Source of the DNA: Providencia vermicola
GTDB lineage: Bacteria > Pseudomonadota > Gammaproteobacteria > Enterobacterales > Enterobacteriaceae
DNA length: 64,000 bases
Assembly: GCF_010748935.1 (NCBI RefSeq)
Contig: NZ_CP048796.1
Span: 1,119,001 to 1,183,000 of the forward strand
Reading direction: 5' to 3'
Position 1 is the stretch's first letter; the number at the start of each line of letters is the position of its first letter. The position numbers were made by a program, and so were the translations under genes. Positions 17,274 through 26,752 of this stretch are shown piece after piece. The notes beneath the pieces were generated by a model. The model made no database searches. It worked only from the letters and a program-made list of their open reading frames with translations, and was not told the DNA's origin.

Positions 17274-18452
17274 ATGAATCAATTAGGTACAGCACTTTGT
17301 CCTTCTGCAACAAAAGTTATGTTACTCGGTTCAGGTGAGCTAGGAAAAGAAGTGGCTATTGAATGTCAGCGTTTGGGCATTGAGGTTATTGCGGTCGATC
17401 GTTATGACAATGCGCCTGCAATGCACGTTGCTCATCGTTGCTATACCATTAACATGTTAGATAGCGATGCGATTCGCCAGCTGGTAGCGCAAGAAAAACC
17501 CGATTTTATTGTTCCAGAAATTGAAGCCATCGCGACAAAAACCCTTGTGAAATTAGAACAGCAAGGACAAAAAGTGGTGCCTTCTGCACATGCTGTTTAT
17601 TTAACAATGAACCGTGAAGGCATACGTAAACTTGCAGCAGAAGAACTGGGTTTGCCCACTTCAGATTATCGGTTTGTTGAAACGCAAACTGATTTTATCA
17701 ATGCTGCCAATGAGATAGGTTTTCCATGTATTGTGAAGCCAGTCATGAGCTCTTCAGGTAAAGGACAAAGTGTCATTCGTTGTGAACAAGAGCTCGAATC
17801 TGCATGGCACTACTCACAAGAGGGTGGGCGCACCGGTCAAGGACGTGTGATTGTTGAGAAAATGGTGCATTTTGATTTTGAAATCACCATGTTAACGGTC
17901 AGCGCAAGTGACGGTATTCATTTTTGTGCACCTGTTGGGCATCGCCAAGAAAAAGGTGATTATCGTGAATCATGGCAACCACAGCATATGAGCGAAAAAG
18001 CGTTGCAAAATGCGCAGGAGGTCGCTGCAAAGATTGTTACGGCATTAGGTGGATATGGTTTGTTTGGAGTCGAGTTATTTGTATGTGGTGACGATATCAT
18101 TTTTAATGAAGTTTCTCCCCGACCACATGATACTGGAATGGTCACACTCATCTCACAAAATTTATCCGAGTTTGCTTTACATGTGCGTGCATTTTTAGGC
18201 TTACCTATTGGCATGATCCGCCAATATGGACCCAGTGCATCAGCGGTTATTTTGCCTGAATTACATAGTCAAAATATTGTTTTTTCAGGGCTTAAACAAG
18301 CGCTGGGTTCTGATATTCAATTGCGTCTATTTGGAAAACCTGAAATAGCAGGAACTCGCCGTTTAGGGGTTGCACTCGCAATAGCTGATTCGATTGATAA
18401 TGCGCTCGATATGGCGAAAAAAGCGGCTCAAACGGTTAATGTGAGTGGTTAA
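17274..18452 (+). CDS. purT: formate-dependent phosphoribosylglycinamide formyltransferase PurT
   Basis: A 392-residue ATP-grasp enzyme that makes formyl-GAR from GAR, formate and ATP in purine synthesis. It closely follows E. coli PurT ([87 protein letters not shown]). The ATG at 17274 is chosen because it gives the E. coli N-terminus (MNQLGTAL); an in-frame ATG at 17244 would add ten unrelated residues. A PurR box sits in the promoter just upstream. Confidence 0.97.
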   Translation: MNQLGTALCPSATKVMLLGSGELGKEVAIECQRLGIEVIAVDRYDNAPAMHVAHRCYTINMLDSDAIRQLVAQEKPDFIVPEIEAIATKTLVKLEQQGQKVVPSAHAVYLTMNREGIRKLAAEELGLPTSDYRFVETQTDFINAANEIGFPCIVKPVMSSSGKGQSVIRCEQELESAWHYSQEGGRTGQGRVIVEKMVHFDFEITMLTVSASDGIHFCAPVGHRQEKGDYRESWQPQHMSEKALQNAQEVAAKIVTALGGYGLFGVELFVCGDDIIFNEVSPRPHDTGMVTLISQNLSEFALHVRAFLGLPIGMIRQYGPSASAVILPELHSQNIVFSGLKQALGSDIQLRLFGKPEIAGTRRLGVALAIADSIDNALDMAKKAAQTVNVSG

Positions 18453-18456
18453 CGAA

Positions 18457-18490
18457 AAGCCACAATGTATGAGTGAATAAATTGTGGCTT
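18457..18490. terminator. Hairpin between convergent purT and the GMC oxidoreductase gene
   Basis: Perfect 10-base stem aagccacaat / attgtggctt with a 14-base loop, starting five bases after the purT stop. It could serve either strand; T tails are poor. Confidence 0.5.
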
Positions 18491-18502
18491 AGTATTCGCT
18501 CA

Positions 18503-20110
18503 TTAGTGATTATCTTGTATGATCATGGCAGCACCGCGTTCAGCGATCATGATTGTTGGTGCGTTGGTGTTGCCACTTGGAATTTCAGGCATAACAGAGC
18601 AATCAATAACACGGAGTTTGTTGATACCATGAACTCGTAAGCGTAAATCAGTAACAGAGGTTGCTGCGTCTTTTCCCATACGGCAACTACCAACGGGGTG
18701 ATAGACCGTTTTACAGAAATTACGTACAAACTCTTCTAATGCCGCATCATCATCGCGGACTTGTGCTGGTGGCATCAGTGTTTCTTTACTGACCGCTTGC
18801 AAAGCTTCTGATTCAAGAACTTGCAAACCGAATTTGACGGCACGCTTACAACCTTCCATATCTTCTGGAGAAGCTAAGTAGTTGGCATGAATTTTCAGAG
18901 GGGCTTGAGGATCTTGACTACGCAGCAGTAATTCCCCGCGTGATTTCGGCTGTAAATAGCCCACTTTTAAGGTAAATCCATGTGTAGCGGGAAGCGGCTC
19001 GCCAGGAACATCATCCCAACTATCGAGAATAGGTAAAAAATGGATTTGCACATCTGGGCGGCCTTGACCACAGCTATCGATAAATGCAGCGCCTTCGAGT
19101 ACGTTCGAGGCTAATAAACCACTGCGAAAAGCGAGCCATTGAAATCCATGCTTCAAGGCATTAATCCCTTGATCTGCCCCGAAAAGGCTAATGGGATCTT
19201 TGGTTGTGACATTAATAGACATATGTAGATGGTCATGGAAATTCTTGCCAACAGGAAGATCCACGATAGTTTTAATACCGAGCGTACTAAGATGATCTTG
19301 TGGACCAATCCCTGATAACATTAATAACTTAGCGGAGCCCATTGCGCCGGCACAGAAAATAACTTCTTTCTGTGCGAATGCTTCTATTTCATGACCATCG
19401 TTTCCTTGATAAGCCACTCCTACCGCTTCCCCATCACGAATAATGATACGGTTAACTTGTTTATTGAGTTTTACAGTGAGCTTATCGCTTTGAGCTACAC
19501 TTTTGAGGTATGTTTTTGAGGTGCTGGCTCTCTCTCCATTTTTAGTCGTTGTTTGATAGAAACTGACCCCTTGTTGGCTTTCACCATTCAGGTCGCTGAC
19601 ATAGGGTAGACCCTGTTCTTGGGCTGCCCGAATAAATGCCATGGAAAGAGGGTGACGATAACGATTTTCACTGACAGGCAGAGGGCCTGAGGTGCCGTGA
19701 TAGCTATCAGATAAACTTTCATTTTGTTCTGCTTTTTTAAACCAAGGTAGAACGTCTTGATAGCTCCAGCCATCACAGCCATAGATTTGGGCCCAGTTAT
19801 CATAGTCTTGTTTTTGGCCTCGAATATAAATCATGCCATTGACCGAGCTGCTACCGCCAAGGACTTTGCCTTGTGCTATCTGCATTTTTCGATTGTTTGC
19901 ATGAGGTTCAGGCTCGGTTTCATAAGGCCAGCTCTTTTGAGCAATAATTTTGGCAACGCCCGCAGGCATACGGATATACAGATGATTGTCATTGCCGCCG
20001 GCTTCAAGGAGCAAAACCCGTGATTGTGTTTCTTTGATAAGGCGTGCGGCAATAACACATCCCGCAGAACCTGCTCCAACAATGATGTAATCATAATTGT
20101 TATTATTCAT
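18503..20110 (-). CDS. GMC-family FAD oxidoreductase (choline/alcohol dehydrogenase-like)
   Basis: A 535-residue flavoenzyme of the glucose-methanol-choline family. The N-terminal FAD motif is IIVGAGSAGCVIAARL, followed by GKVLGGSSSVNGMIYIRG. The C-terminal catalytic region has HPVGSCRMG (His471) and GNTNAPTIMIAERGA (Asn514). These enzymes oxidise alcohols such as choline or aliphatic alcohols. It resembles BetA and AlkJ, but no betaine genes (betB, betI, betT) are beside it, so the substrate is open and I withhold a gene symbol. Single gene with its own upstream region. Confidence 0.88.
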   Translation of the reverse strand: MNNNNYDYIIVGAGSAGCVIAARLIKETQSRVLLLEAGGNDNHLYIRMPAGVAKIIAQKSWPYETEPEPHANNRKMQIAQGKVLGGSSSVNGMIYIRGQKQDYDNWAQIYGCDGWSYQDVLPWFKKAEQNESLSDSYHGTSGPLPVSENRYRHPLSMAFIRAAQEQGLPYVSDLNGESQQGVSFYQTTTKNGERASTSKTYLKSVAQSDKLTVKLNKQVNRIIIRDGEAVGVAYQGNDGHEIEAFAQKEVIFCAGAMGSAKLLMLSGIGPQDHLSTLGIKTIVDLPVGKNFHDHLHMSINVTTKDPISLFGADQGINALKHGFQWLAFRSGLLASNVLEGAAFIDSCGQGRPDVQIHFLPILDSWDDVPGEPLPATHGFTLKVGYLQPKSRGELLLRSQDPQAPLKIHANYLASPEDMEGCKRAVKFGLQVLESEALQAVSKETLMPPAQVRDDDAALEEFVRNFCKTVYHPVGSCRMGKDAATSVTDLRLRVHGINKLRVIDCSVMPEIPSGNTNAPTIMIAERGAAMIIQDNH

Positions 20111-20447
20111 AGATTCCCCTGACGAAGTGACATTTTTGTCATCATTGAATTTTGTTTTATTAACAATAACTCTTTATTTTATTAACGTGTGAATAATATG
20201 ATGTTTATGTGAAGTGGTTCAAATTGGCTACTCGGAAATGGCTTACTGAAGCTATTATGCTGTTGTTTTTTCTCATTAATGTAATTCTTAAAATTGTATT
20301 TCTCTTATTATTATTAATAAGTAAATGAATTTATTGGGGGAATTTTTCCATGATCTGATTGGCTCATTTTCATTCTATTCTTAGTTTAACGATCAGTAAT
20401 ACCCAGTATATTGAGGTCAACTTATTTAGCTCTAAAAAGAAATAAAA
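20111..20447. other. Non-coding gap between divergent genes
   Basis: AT-rich intergenic region between the GMC oxidoreductase and the WG-repeat gene. It presumably holds both promoters. I see no gene, repeat or recognisable operator. Confidence 0.5.
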
Positions 20448-20918
20448 ATGATTAAACGTTTAATAGTTATGTTAATCGTGATACCCGCGATATCATTTGC
20501 CAATTCATTGTCGGAACAATTTGCTCAGTTTCTGGAGCAACCTGATAAACCATTAAACTGTTTTGAAGCCGATTCTGCCTATCGTTATTGTTTAAAAAAC
20601 CAGCCTAAACAGGGCGTAATTGTGATTGACCGGCAGGGGAATGAGGTTTACCGACCTTATTATTTTGATAATTGGCCTGATGAAGCTCAGGAGGGGGTTT
20701 ATCGTATTCGACAGGGCGACAAAATTGGTTTTGCTGACGCAAAGACAGGAGATATTGTCATCGCCGCAGAATATGATTGTGCTTATCCATTTGAAAATGG
20801 TATCGCGAATGTGGGGATAGGCTGCAAAACCGAAACGGCTGGTGAACATAGCTGGTGGACTGGCGGTCAATGGAAATGGATTGATTTGAATGGTCGCACG
20901 GTAAAGCCCAATCACTAA
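20448..20918 (+). CDS. secreted WG-repeat protein
   Basis: A 156-residue protein with a signal peptide (MIKRLIVMLIVIPAISFA). The mature part shows WG-type repeats: GVIVIDRQGNEVYRPYYFDN, KIGFADAKTGDIVIAAEYDCAYPFENGIANVG and WKWIDLNGRTVKPN. Each has the pattern 'glycine - hydrophobic - Asp - x - Gly' followed by a 'YDxxxxFxxG' segment. WG repeats form short beta units and the family's function is poorly known. Cys residues at the mature N-terminus (CFEADSAYRYC) suggest a disulfide in the periplasm. It is a single gene. Confidence 0.82.
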   Translation: MIKRLIVMLIVIPAISFANSLSEQFAQFLEQPDKPLNCFEADSAYRYCLKNQPKQGVIVIDRQGNEVYRPYYFDNWPDEAQEGVYRIRQGDKIGFADAKTGDIVIAAEYDCAYPFENGIANVGIGCKTETAGEHSWWTGGQWKWIDLNGRTVKPNH

Positions 20919-21080
20919 ATGATGATAGCGATGTTTATATTGCTTCTACGTAACAAATTGTTTTATTTTTATCATTTCAATTAATATGATTAACTTATTG
21001 ATAATAAATGTTTATTGTTAAGTAAATCACACTTCTGCGGTCTTTTTTCTTCTAATAAAACCATTCACAGTGAAAATTTG

Positions 21081-21108
21081 ACCGCTTAATTTTGTATGTA
21101 ACCGCTCA
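21081..21108 (+). promoter_or_regulatory. BtsR-like direct repeat upstream of btsT
   Basis: accgctta (21081-21088) and accgctca (21101-21108) form a direct repeat with a 12-base spacer. The known E. coli BtsR (YehT) site upstream of btsT is ACC[GA]CT[CT]A repeated with a spacer of 13. Both half-sites fit exactly and the location 200 bases upstream of btsT is right; the spacing differs by one. It predicts pyruvate-dependent control by a BtsS/BtsR two-component system. Confidence 0.75.
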
Positions 21109-21307
21109 CGCTTACTTTAGCCATTCTTAAATAGATATTTTCTACCATATAAACCATGGCAGAGCTCAAACTTTTTCTTAACACATGGTGATAACGGCTG
21201 CCAAAAACAGACTTAACTGCGACAACATTACGCTCTTTCAAATTAGTTTGTCCTTGATAAGTCAATAAAACACGAAAAAAGTACGTTTTACCTTAGAAGG
21301 GTGTTCT

Positions 21308-23458
21308 ATGAACAAAAATGGTATTTTAAAGCACATTCCTTGGATGATACTGGGGATAATTGGTGCGATCTGTTTAGGGGTAGTCGCACTCAGACGTGGG
21401 GAGCACATTAGCGCATTATGGATAGTTGTGGCTTCCGTTGCTGTTTACCTTATAGCCTATCGTTATTACAGCTTATATATCGCCAAAAAAGTGATGAAGC
21501 TGGATGAAACGCGCGCGACACCCGCCGTGATTAATAATGATGGTTTGAACTATGTACCGACTAATAAAAACGTGTTATTTGGTCACCACTTTGCCGCTAT
21601 TGCGGGGGCGGGGCCATTAGTAGGACCTGTATTAGCAGCCCAAGTCGGTTATTTACCCGGAACATTGTGGTTACTCGCTGGGGTGGTACTGGCGGGAGCG
21701 GTGCAAGATTTTATGGTGTTGTTCATCTCTTCACGCCGTAATGGTGCATCATTAGGGGAAATCGTCAAAGAAGAGCTTGGCCCAATTCCAGGGACGATTG
21801 CCCTTTTTGGCTGTTTCTTGATCATGATTATTATTCTTGCAGTATTAGCGCTGATTGTGGTTAAAGCATTGGCTGAAAGTCCATGGGGTGTATTTACTGT
21901 CTGTTCGACGGTTCCAATTGCACTGTTTATGGGGATATACATGCGCTATATCCGCCCCGGACGTGTCGGGGAAGTCTCAGTCATTGGTATTGCTTTGCTG
22001 ATCTTATCTATCTGGTTTGGTGGAGTGATCGCGCATGACCCATATTGGGGACCTGCTCTCACCTTTAAAGATACGACCATTACTTATGTTTTAGTTGGTT
22101 ATGCTTTTATTTCGGCTTTATTACCTGTTTGGTTGATCCTAGCTCCTCGTGATTATCTGGCTACTTTCCTGAAAATTGGGGTTATTGTTGGCTTGGCTAT
22201 TGGGATCGTGATTTTAAATCCTGAATTGAAAATGCCAGCAGTGACACAATTCGTGGATGGTACAGGTCCTGTTTGGAAGGGTACGCTGTTCCCATTCCTG
22301 TTTATCACCATCGCATGTGGCGCAGTATCCGGCTTCCATGCTTTGATAGCATCTGGTACAACACCAAAACTACTGGCTAACGAAAAAGATGCGCGTTACA
22401 TCGGTTATGGTGCGATGTTGATGGAATCATTTGTTGCGATTATGGCATTGGTTGCTGCTTCCATTATCGAACCAGGCCTTTATTTCGCCATGAATACACC
22501 GCCAGCTGCTTTAGGTATCACAATGCCTAATTTACATGAGCTTGGTGGTCCAGATGGTGCTGCAATTATGGCACAGCTAAAAGATGTGTCTGTGCATGCA
22601 GCTGCAACCGTCAGTTCATGGGGATTCGTCATTTCACCTGAGCAGATCATGCAAACGGCGAAAGATATCGGTGAGCCTTCTGTCCTGAACCGTGCTGGTG
22701 GTGCACCAACACTAGCGGTTGGTATCGCTTATGTATTCCATGAAATTATGCCTGCTGCCAATATGGGCTTCTGGTATCACTTTGGTATTCTCTTTGAAGC
22801 TTTATTTATCCTAACAGCGTTGGATGCGGGAACACGTTCAGGCCGCTTTATGCTACAAGATTTATTGGGTAACTTCGTTCCATTCCTGAAAAAAACCGAC
22901 TCCTTAATTGCAGGTATTATTGGAACGGCGGGATGTGTTGGTCTATGGGGCTACCTATTATATCAAGGTGTTGTCGATCCATTAGGTGGCGTTAAGAGCC
23001 TATGGCCACTGTTCGGTATTTCGAACCAAATGTTGGCAGCGGTTGCTTTAGTCCTGAGTACTGTCGTTTTAATCAAGATGAAACGGAGTAAATATATCTA
23101 TGTCACCGTATTGCCGGCGGTATGGTTATTGATTTGTACTACATGGGCATTAGGATTGAAACTATTCAGTGACAATCCTCAACTTGAAGGTTTCCTCTAT
23201 CTTGCGAAATCGTATAAAGAGAAAATTGCTGCGGGTGGTGCTGATTTAACTGCACAGCAAATCACCGACATGAATCACATTATTATTAATAACTATACTA
23301 ATGCGGGTCTAAGTATCCTGTTCTTAGTTGTCGTCTACGGTATTATTTTCTATGGTATCAGAACGGCAATGAAGGCATATAAAAACCCAGAACGTACCGA
23401 TGCAGAAACACCTTATGTGCCAGTACCTAAAGAAGGTGTGAAAACATCATCACACTAA
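21308..23458 (+). CDS. btsT: pyruvate/H+ symporter BtsT (CstA family)
   Basis: A 716-residue inner-membrane protein, the same length as E. coli BtsT (YjiY) and very similar to it throughout (KHIPWMILGIIGAICLGVVALRRGEHISALW at the start, TPYVPVPKEGVK at the end). It belongs to the CstA carbon-starvation family with many membrane helices; the N-terminal CstA domain includes GHHFAAIAGAGPLVGPVLAAQ. BtsT imports pyruvate when cells sense it through BtsS/BtsR. It is chosen over cstA because of the YjiX-YjiA neighbours and the BtsR-like site. Start has AAGGGTGTTCT upstream. Confidence 0.95.
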   Translation: MNKNGILKHIPWMILGIIGAICLGVVALRRGEHISALWIVVASVAVYLIAYRYYSLYIAKKVMKLDETRATPAVINNDGLNYVPTNKNVLFGHHFAAIAGAGPLVGPVLAAQVGYLPGTLWLLAGVVLAGAVQDFMVLFISSRRNGASLGEIVKEELGPIPGTIALFGCFLIMIIILAVLALIVVKALAESPWGVFTVCSTVPIALFMGIYMRYIRPGRVGEVSVIGIALLILSIWFGGVIAHDPYWGPALTFKDTTITYVLVGYAFISALLPVWLILAPRDYLATFLKIGVIVGLAIGIVILNPELKMPAVTQFVDGTGPVWKGTLFPFLFITIACGAVSGFHALIASGTTPKLLANEKDARYIGYGAMLMESFVAIMALVAASIIEPGLYFAMNTPPAALGITMPNLHELGGPDGAAIMAQLKDVSVHAAATVSSWGFVISPEQIMQTAKDIGEPSVLNRAGGAPTLAVGIAYVFHEIMPAANMGFWYHFGILFEALFILTALDAGTRSGRFMLQDLLGNFVPFLKKTDSLIAGIIGTAGCVGLWGYLLYQGVVDPLGGVKSLWPLFGISNQMLAAVALVLSTVVLIKMKRSKYIYVTVLPAVWLLICTTWALGLKLFSDNPQLEGFLYLAKSYKEKIAAGGADLTAQQITDMNHIIINNYTNAGLSILFLVVVYGIIFYGIRTAMKAYKNPERTDAETPYVPVPKEGVKTSSH

Positions 23459-23476
23459 TCTTTAGTCGATAAACGG

Positions 23477-23509
23477 TGCCCTGCATGGTGATAAACACGA
23501 TGTAGGGCA
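23477..23509 (+). terminator. Hairpin between btsT and yjiX
   Basis: tgccctgcat (23477-23486) pairs with atgtagggca (23500-23509) with one G-T pair, followed by ttt. It may partly terminate after btsT or protect the transcript end, lowering expression of yjiX and yjiA relative to btsT. Confidence 0.5.
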
Positions 23510-23528
23510 TTTGTATTGGAGTGATATT

Positions 23529-23732
23529 ATGTTTGGAAATTTAGGCAAAACAGGTAAATACCTTGGGCAAGCTGCGCGTATGTTAGTGGGTATCCCTGAT
23601 TATGATACTTATGTACAGCACATGGCAGACAATCATCCTGATAAGCCTGTCATGACGTACAAAGAGTTCTTTCGCGAACGCCAAGATGCGCGTTATGGTG
23701 GTAGCGGTAAAGGTGGATTTCGCTGCTGTTAA
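23529..23732 (+). CDS. yjiX: small YjiX/YbdD-family protein
   Basis: A 67-residue protein matching E. coli YjiX in length and sequence ([25 protein letters not shown]..., ending GKGGFRCC). I start it at 23529 because that gives the conserved N-terminus; the in-frame ATG at 23511 adds six unrelated residues. YbdD/YjiX proteins always accompany CstA/BtsT transporters, so a role in transporter function is likely but not proven. The C-terminal Cys pair is conserved. It lies 70 bases after btsT and 24 bases before yjiA. Confidence 0.92.
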   Translation: MFGNLGKTGKYLGQAARMLVGIPDYDTYVQHMADNHPDKPVMTYKEFFRERQDARYGGSGKGGFRCC

Positions 23733-23755
23733 TTGATGACATAATGAGGATAACA

Positions 23756-24727
23756 ATGAAACCTATCTCTGTAACGATTTTAACGGGTTTTCTCGGCGCT
23801 GGAAAAACCACCTTATTACGTCATATTCTACAAGCTGATCATGGCCATAAAATCGCGGTCATTGAAAATGAGTTTGGTGAAGTACCGATTGATAATGCCA
23901 TTATTGGTGATCGCGCAACACAAATCACCACATTGAGTAATGGTTGTATCTGTTGTAGCCGTTCCAATGAATTAGAAAATGCCTTATTAGATTTGTTAGA
24001 TGCGTTAGATAATGGCAAGTTAGATTTTGATAGGTTAGTGATTGAATGCACAGGAATGGCGGATCCAGGTCCTATTACGCAAACTTTTTTTTCGCATGAA
24101 GCCTTATGCGAACGTTATCTGTTAGATGGTATTATTACTCTGGTCGATGCTCTTCATGCAGACAAGCAACTGAATGATTTTGCGATAGCACAAGCGCAAA
24201 TCGGCTATGCAGATAGAATTCTACTCACCAAAACCGATATACAACCTCATCATGAAGCACTCATTGAACGCTTACAGCGTATTAACGCTCGTGCGCCAAT
24301 TTACCCAGTGATCCATGGTGCTATCGACCTTGATTTATTATTTAATATTCAAGGTTTTTTATTAGACTCACAACTTCAAGTCAATCAGCCAACATTCCGA
24401 TTTACGCCAAAACAGCAAAATGAAGTTGAGTCGATAGTGGTTGAATTTGATTATCCTGTAGAGTTAATGGCGGTATCACAGGTCATGGAAGAACTGTTAC
24501 TCGGTTTTGCTGATAACTTATTGCGTTATAAAGGTATCTTATCGATTAAAGATGAACCTAAACGTTTACTATTCCAAGGGGTACAACGCCTTTATAGTGC
24601 AGATTGGGATAGAGAATGGGAAGTCGGAGAAGCGCGCAACAGCATACTGGTCTTTATTGGTATCCATTTGCCAGAAAAGGAAATTCGCGAAAAGTTTTCT
24701 CAACTTAACAAGGCTGAGAGTCAATAA
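23756..24727 (+). CDS. yjiA: COG0523 GTPase YjiA
   Basis: A 323-residue P-loop GTPase of the COG0523 (CobW/YjiA) metal-chaperone family. Motifs: GFLGAGKTTLL (Walker A), the metal-binding NGCICC, ECTGMADPGP, LLTKTD (guanine specificity), and a C-terminal CobW domain. It is like E. coli YjiA (same operon position after btsT-yjiX). Family members insert or sense zinc or other metals; the YjiA client is unknown. The ATG at 23756 is chosen because AGGA lies eight bases upstream and the N-terminus then matches E. coli; the ATG at 23744 would place the ribosome site inside the gene. Confidence 0.93.
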   Translation: MKPISVTILTGFLGAGKTTLLRHILQADHGHKIAVIENEFGEVPIDNAIIGDRATQITTLSNGCICCSRSNELENALLDLLDALDNGKLDFDRLVIECTGMADPGPITQTFFSHEALCERYLLDGIITLVDALHADKQLNDFAIAQAQIGYADRILLTKTDIQPHHEALIERLQRINARAPIYPVIHGAIDLDLLFNIQGFLLDSQLQVNQPTFRFTPKQQNEVESIVVEFDYPVELMAVSQVMEELLLGFADNLLRYKGILSIKDEPKRLLFQGVQRLYSADWDREWEVGEARNSILVFIGIHLPEKEIREKFSQLNKAESQ

Positions 24728-24745
24728 CGAAACCGTATTTAACAT

Positions 24746-24766
24746 CCCTTCCCATTTAGGGAAGGG
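24746..24766. terminator. Hairpin between convergent yjiA and the fimbrial operon
   Basis: Perfect 8-base GC-rich stem cccttccc / gggaaggg with a 5-base loop in the 45-base gap between convergent genes. No long T tail on either side, so activity is uncertain. Confidence 0.5.
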
Positions 24767-24772
24767 AAAATA

Positions 24773-25654
24773 TCAGTCATAAGAAAAGAGTATTGCCGTT
24801 GATGAGGTGAAGTGACCTGCATTATAGAAAACGCCATCAATATTAGCTCGAAAATCAAGAGTGACATTTTGACCTCGCCCAACAATCGCTCCCGTTGAAC
24901 CTCCAGTGTTGGTTTGATTGATGATTGGAGTATTGTTGATAAAAAGTTGAATTGTTTTGCCATCGAGCTTTGGCATGTTGCCGAGGACGGAAACACGGAC
25001 ATTGGCAGTCGTGTCGCATTTTACAGAGCCAGTACCAATCGCTGTACTTGAAATAGGCTCTCCTGCTTTTACAATACCAAAATCAAGTGAATTAGGAACG
25101 GTCGCGCTACATGACAGATTGGCGGGGGTAACGACGCCACAAGTTGCATTTTGTGCAAGGACTGACACAGAGACTTTATTCTGCGGAACTGAGGCAAATC
25201 CAATACAAAGTGAGCCCCACTTTGTTGCAGGTGAGGACCAGATGAATCGATTTCCTTCGCTAATTTGGTAGGTGCCACGACTTCCTTTAGCGTTGACATA
25301 GCGCTGATAGGCTTCTTGATAAGTGATGTTGTTAGGAACCAATATCATGGATTGGTTTATCAACGCTGCCCTACCATTACAGAATCCACCTTGGTCACAG
25401 TCGGTACCCATATTTGAGGGACCTAACCCAGTTCTCGGGATTGGGCCAAAAAAACATTGAAGACTACCGCAAGAAATTGTGCCATTAGCCTCTCCAGATA
25501 AATCGATCCCCCAATCAAATCGAAGCTGAACTTGATTGCCAACCCTAACGATTTGATAAGGGCTCGCCCATGAAGATGCGGCGATAGCCGAAAAATTTAT
25601 AAATAATAGGCTGATAAATAGTATAAATATTAAATATTGTTTTCTCTTTGTCAT
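24773..25654 (-). CDS. fimbrial tip adhesin (two-domain), operon 1
   Basis: A 293-residue secreted protein, last gene of the first fimbrial operon. The signal peptide is residues 1-25. Residues about 26-165 form an N-terminal domain of its own kind, rich in Cys, Gly and Trp (GTISCGSLQCFFGP, DCDQGGFCNGRA, WSSPATKWGSLCIGF), which would be the receptor-binding lectin domain. Residues about 175-293 are a pilin-type domain (LSCSATVPNSLDFGIVKAGEP..., final beta strand TAILFSYD). This is the usual two-domain layout of a tip adhesin. Receptor unknown. Confidence 0.85.
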   Translation of the reverse strand: MTKRKQYLIFILFISLLFINFSAIAASSWASPYQIVRVGNQVQLRFDWGIDLSGEANGTISCGSLQCFFGPIPRTGLGPSNMGTDCDQGGFCNGRAALINQSMILVPNNITYQEAYQRYVNAKGSRGTYQISEGNRFIWSSPATKWGSLCIGFASVPQNKVSVSVLAQNATCGVVTPANLSCSATVPNSLDFGIVKAGEPISSTAIGTGSVKCDTTANVRVSVLGNMPKLDGKTIQLFINNTPIINQTNTGGSTGAIVGRGQNVTLDFRANIDGVFYNAGHFTSSTAILFSYD

Positions 25655-25717
25655 AACTAATATCTCATTAATATTTAATGAAATGACTCTATGAGGAAGA
25701 TGTCATCTTATACTGAA

Positions 25718-26239
25718 TTAATTGTAATCAAGTTCAAAAGTTGCCGTTGCAATAAAATCGCCTAATATCAGTGATTTATTTGATAGTGCTTCAGGGTCTA
25801 TTTGAATAAAAGCCTGTAGTGCTAATGAATTATTTTTAGTTAATATCCTATTCGTGTGGCTTCCTTTGTTTATAGGAATTAAATCACCACTTTGTGATTC
25901 TATACCAAGTGCAATTCCTCTCGCCGAACTTGATGGTGTAAGGGCAATTAGCCCCGGGGATATTGAACTTTCTGTACCACTGAATTTAATCGTGACGCTT
26001 TTACTTAATTCTAAGTCGCAATTAATTAAGCGTATTTTAAAAGGGATGCCTTTTGTTCTTGTGTATGTGTACAGATATTGATTAACGACAGTACCAAAAT
26101 CAATTTCAATATTTTCATCACCAGGGAAAATATCGCAAGCATCTTCAATAAGCTGACCATCAAAATTAATATTCGTGGCAAAGCTGGGCGCTGCCATTGC
26201 GAAAAATAGGAGGCCTAAAATAGTATTAAACGGGATCAT
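25718..26239 (-). CDS. minor fimbrial subunit, operon 1 (fourth small pilin)
   Basis: A 173-residue secreted pilin-like protein. The signal peptide is followed by INFDGQLIEDACDIFPGDENIEIDFG, with the first pilin Cys; the partner Cys is in IRLINCDLELSKSVTIKFSG. The C-terminal beta strand is FIATATFELDYN, the part the chaperone grips. It is the last of four small subunits before the tip adhesin and so probably sits near the tip. The stop-to-start gap to the previous gene is only eight bases. Confidence 0.85.
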   Translation of the reverse strand: MIPFNTILGLLFFAMAAPSFATNINFDGQLIEDACDIFPGDENIEIDFGTVVNQYLYTYTRTKGIPFKIRLINCDLELSKSVTIKFSGTESSISPGLIALTPSSSARGIALGIESQSGDLIPINKGSHTNRILTKNNSLALQAFIQIDPEALSNKSLILGDFIATATFELDYN

Positions 26240-26247
26240 GATTTTTC

Positions 26248-26745
26248 CTATTGAAAATCGATAGTTAAATAACCCGAAGCCGTAAACTCATCAGCAATCA
26301 GATTGGTATTAGCGAGCTTTACAGGGACAGCCGAAATAATAGGTGGTGCATTAATATTAATAGAGAAAGGCTTATTTAAAGGTTGTGGTACACCATCAAC
26401 CTGTATTTGGATCCCTATCTTTCCATTATTTTTAAGGGTCTGAGTATAAAGTGTTGAGTCATCAAATCCTCGGCCAGCTAAATTACCACTGAAGGTTAAT
26501 TTAACATCCCATAATGGATGCGTATTTTTATTACAATTAAGTGTAAATGGAATTTGTCTACGAAAAGCATCGCCATCAATTTTTTGGATCCCAATTTTAC
26601 CAAATGACACTTGCAATGGATTTTCTTCAGCAAGTTGACATATTGGCGGAATAATCAAATTACCGGTAAATTCCCAATTGGCGAGTACAATCAGTGGGAA
26701 TGATGCCGTTATCATTATCAAGGTTAATAAGGTTGTTTTTTTCAT
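26248..26745 (-). CDS. minor fimbrial subunit, operon 1 (third small pilin)
   Basis: A 165-residue pilin-like protein. The ATG at 26745 is chosen: it follows a GAGG site and begins the signal peptide MKKTTLLTLIMITASFPLIVLA. The longer frame to 26823 runs back into the previous gene. The mature chain has CQLAEENPLQVSFGKIGIQKIDGDAFRRQIPFTLNC, the Cys-to-Cys pilin core, and ends TASGYLTIDFQ. It is a close relative of the two neighbouring upstream subunits, so these look like tandem duplicates. Confidence 0.85.
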   Translation of the reverse strand: MKKTTLLTLIMITASFPLIVLANWEFTGNLIIPPICQLAEENPLQVSFGKIGIQKIDGDAFRRQIPFTLNCNKNTHPLWDVKLTFSGNLAGRGFDDSTLYTQTLKNNGKIGIQIQVDGVPQPLNKPFSININAPPIISAVPVKLANTNLIADEFTASGYLTIDFQ

Positions 26746-26752
26746 AATAACC

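Noticed and set aside
18503-20110. Calling the GMC oxidoreductase betA
   Set aside because: Family fit is clear, but no betaine genes adjoin it, so choline as substrate is not supported.
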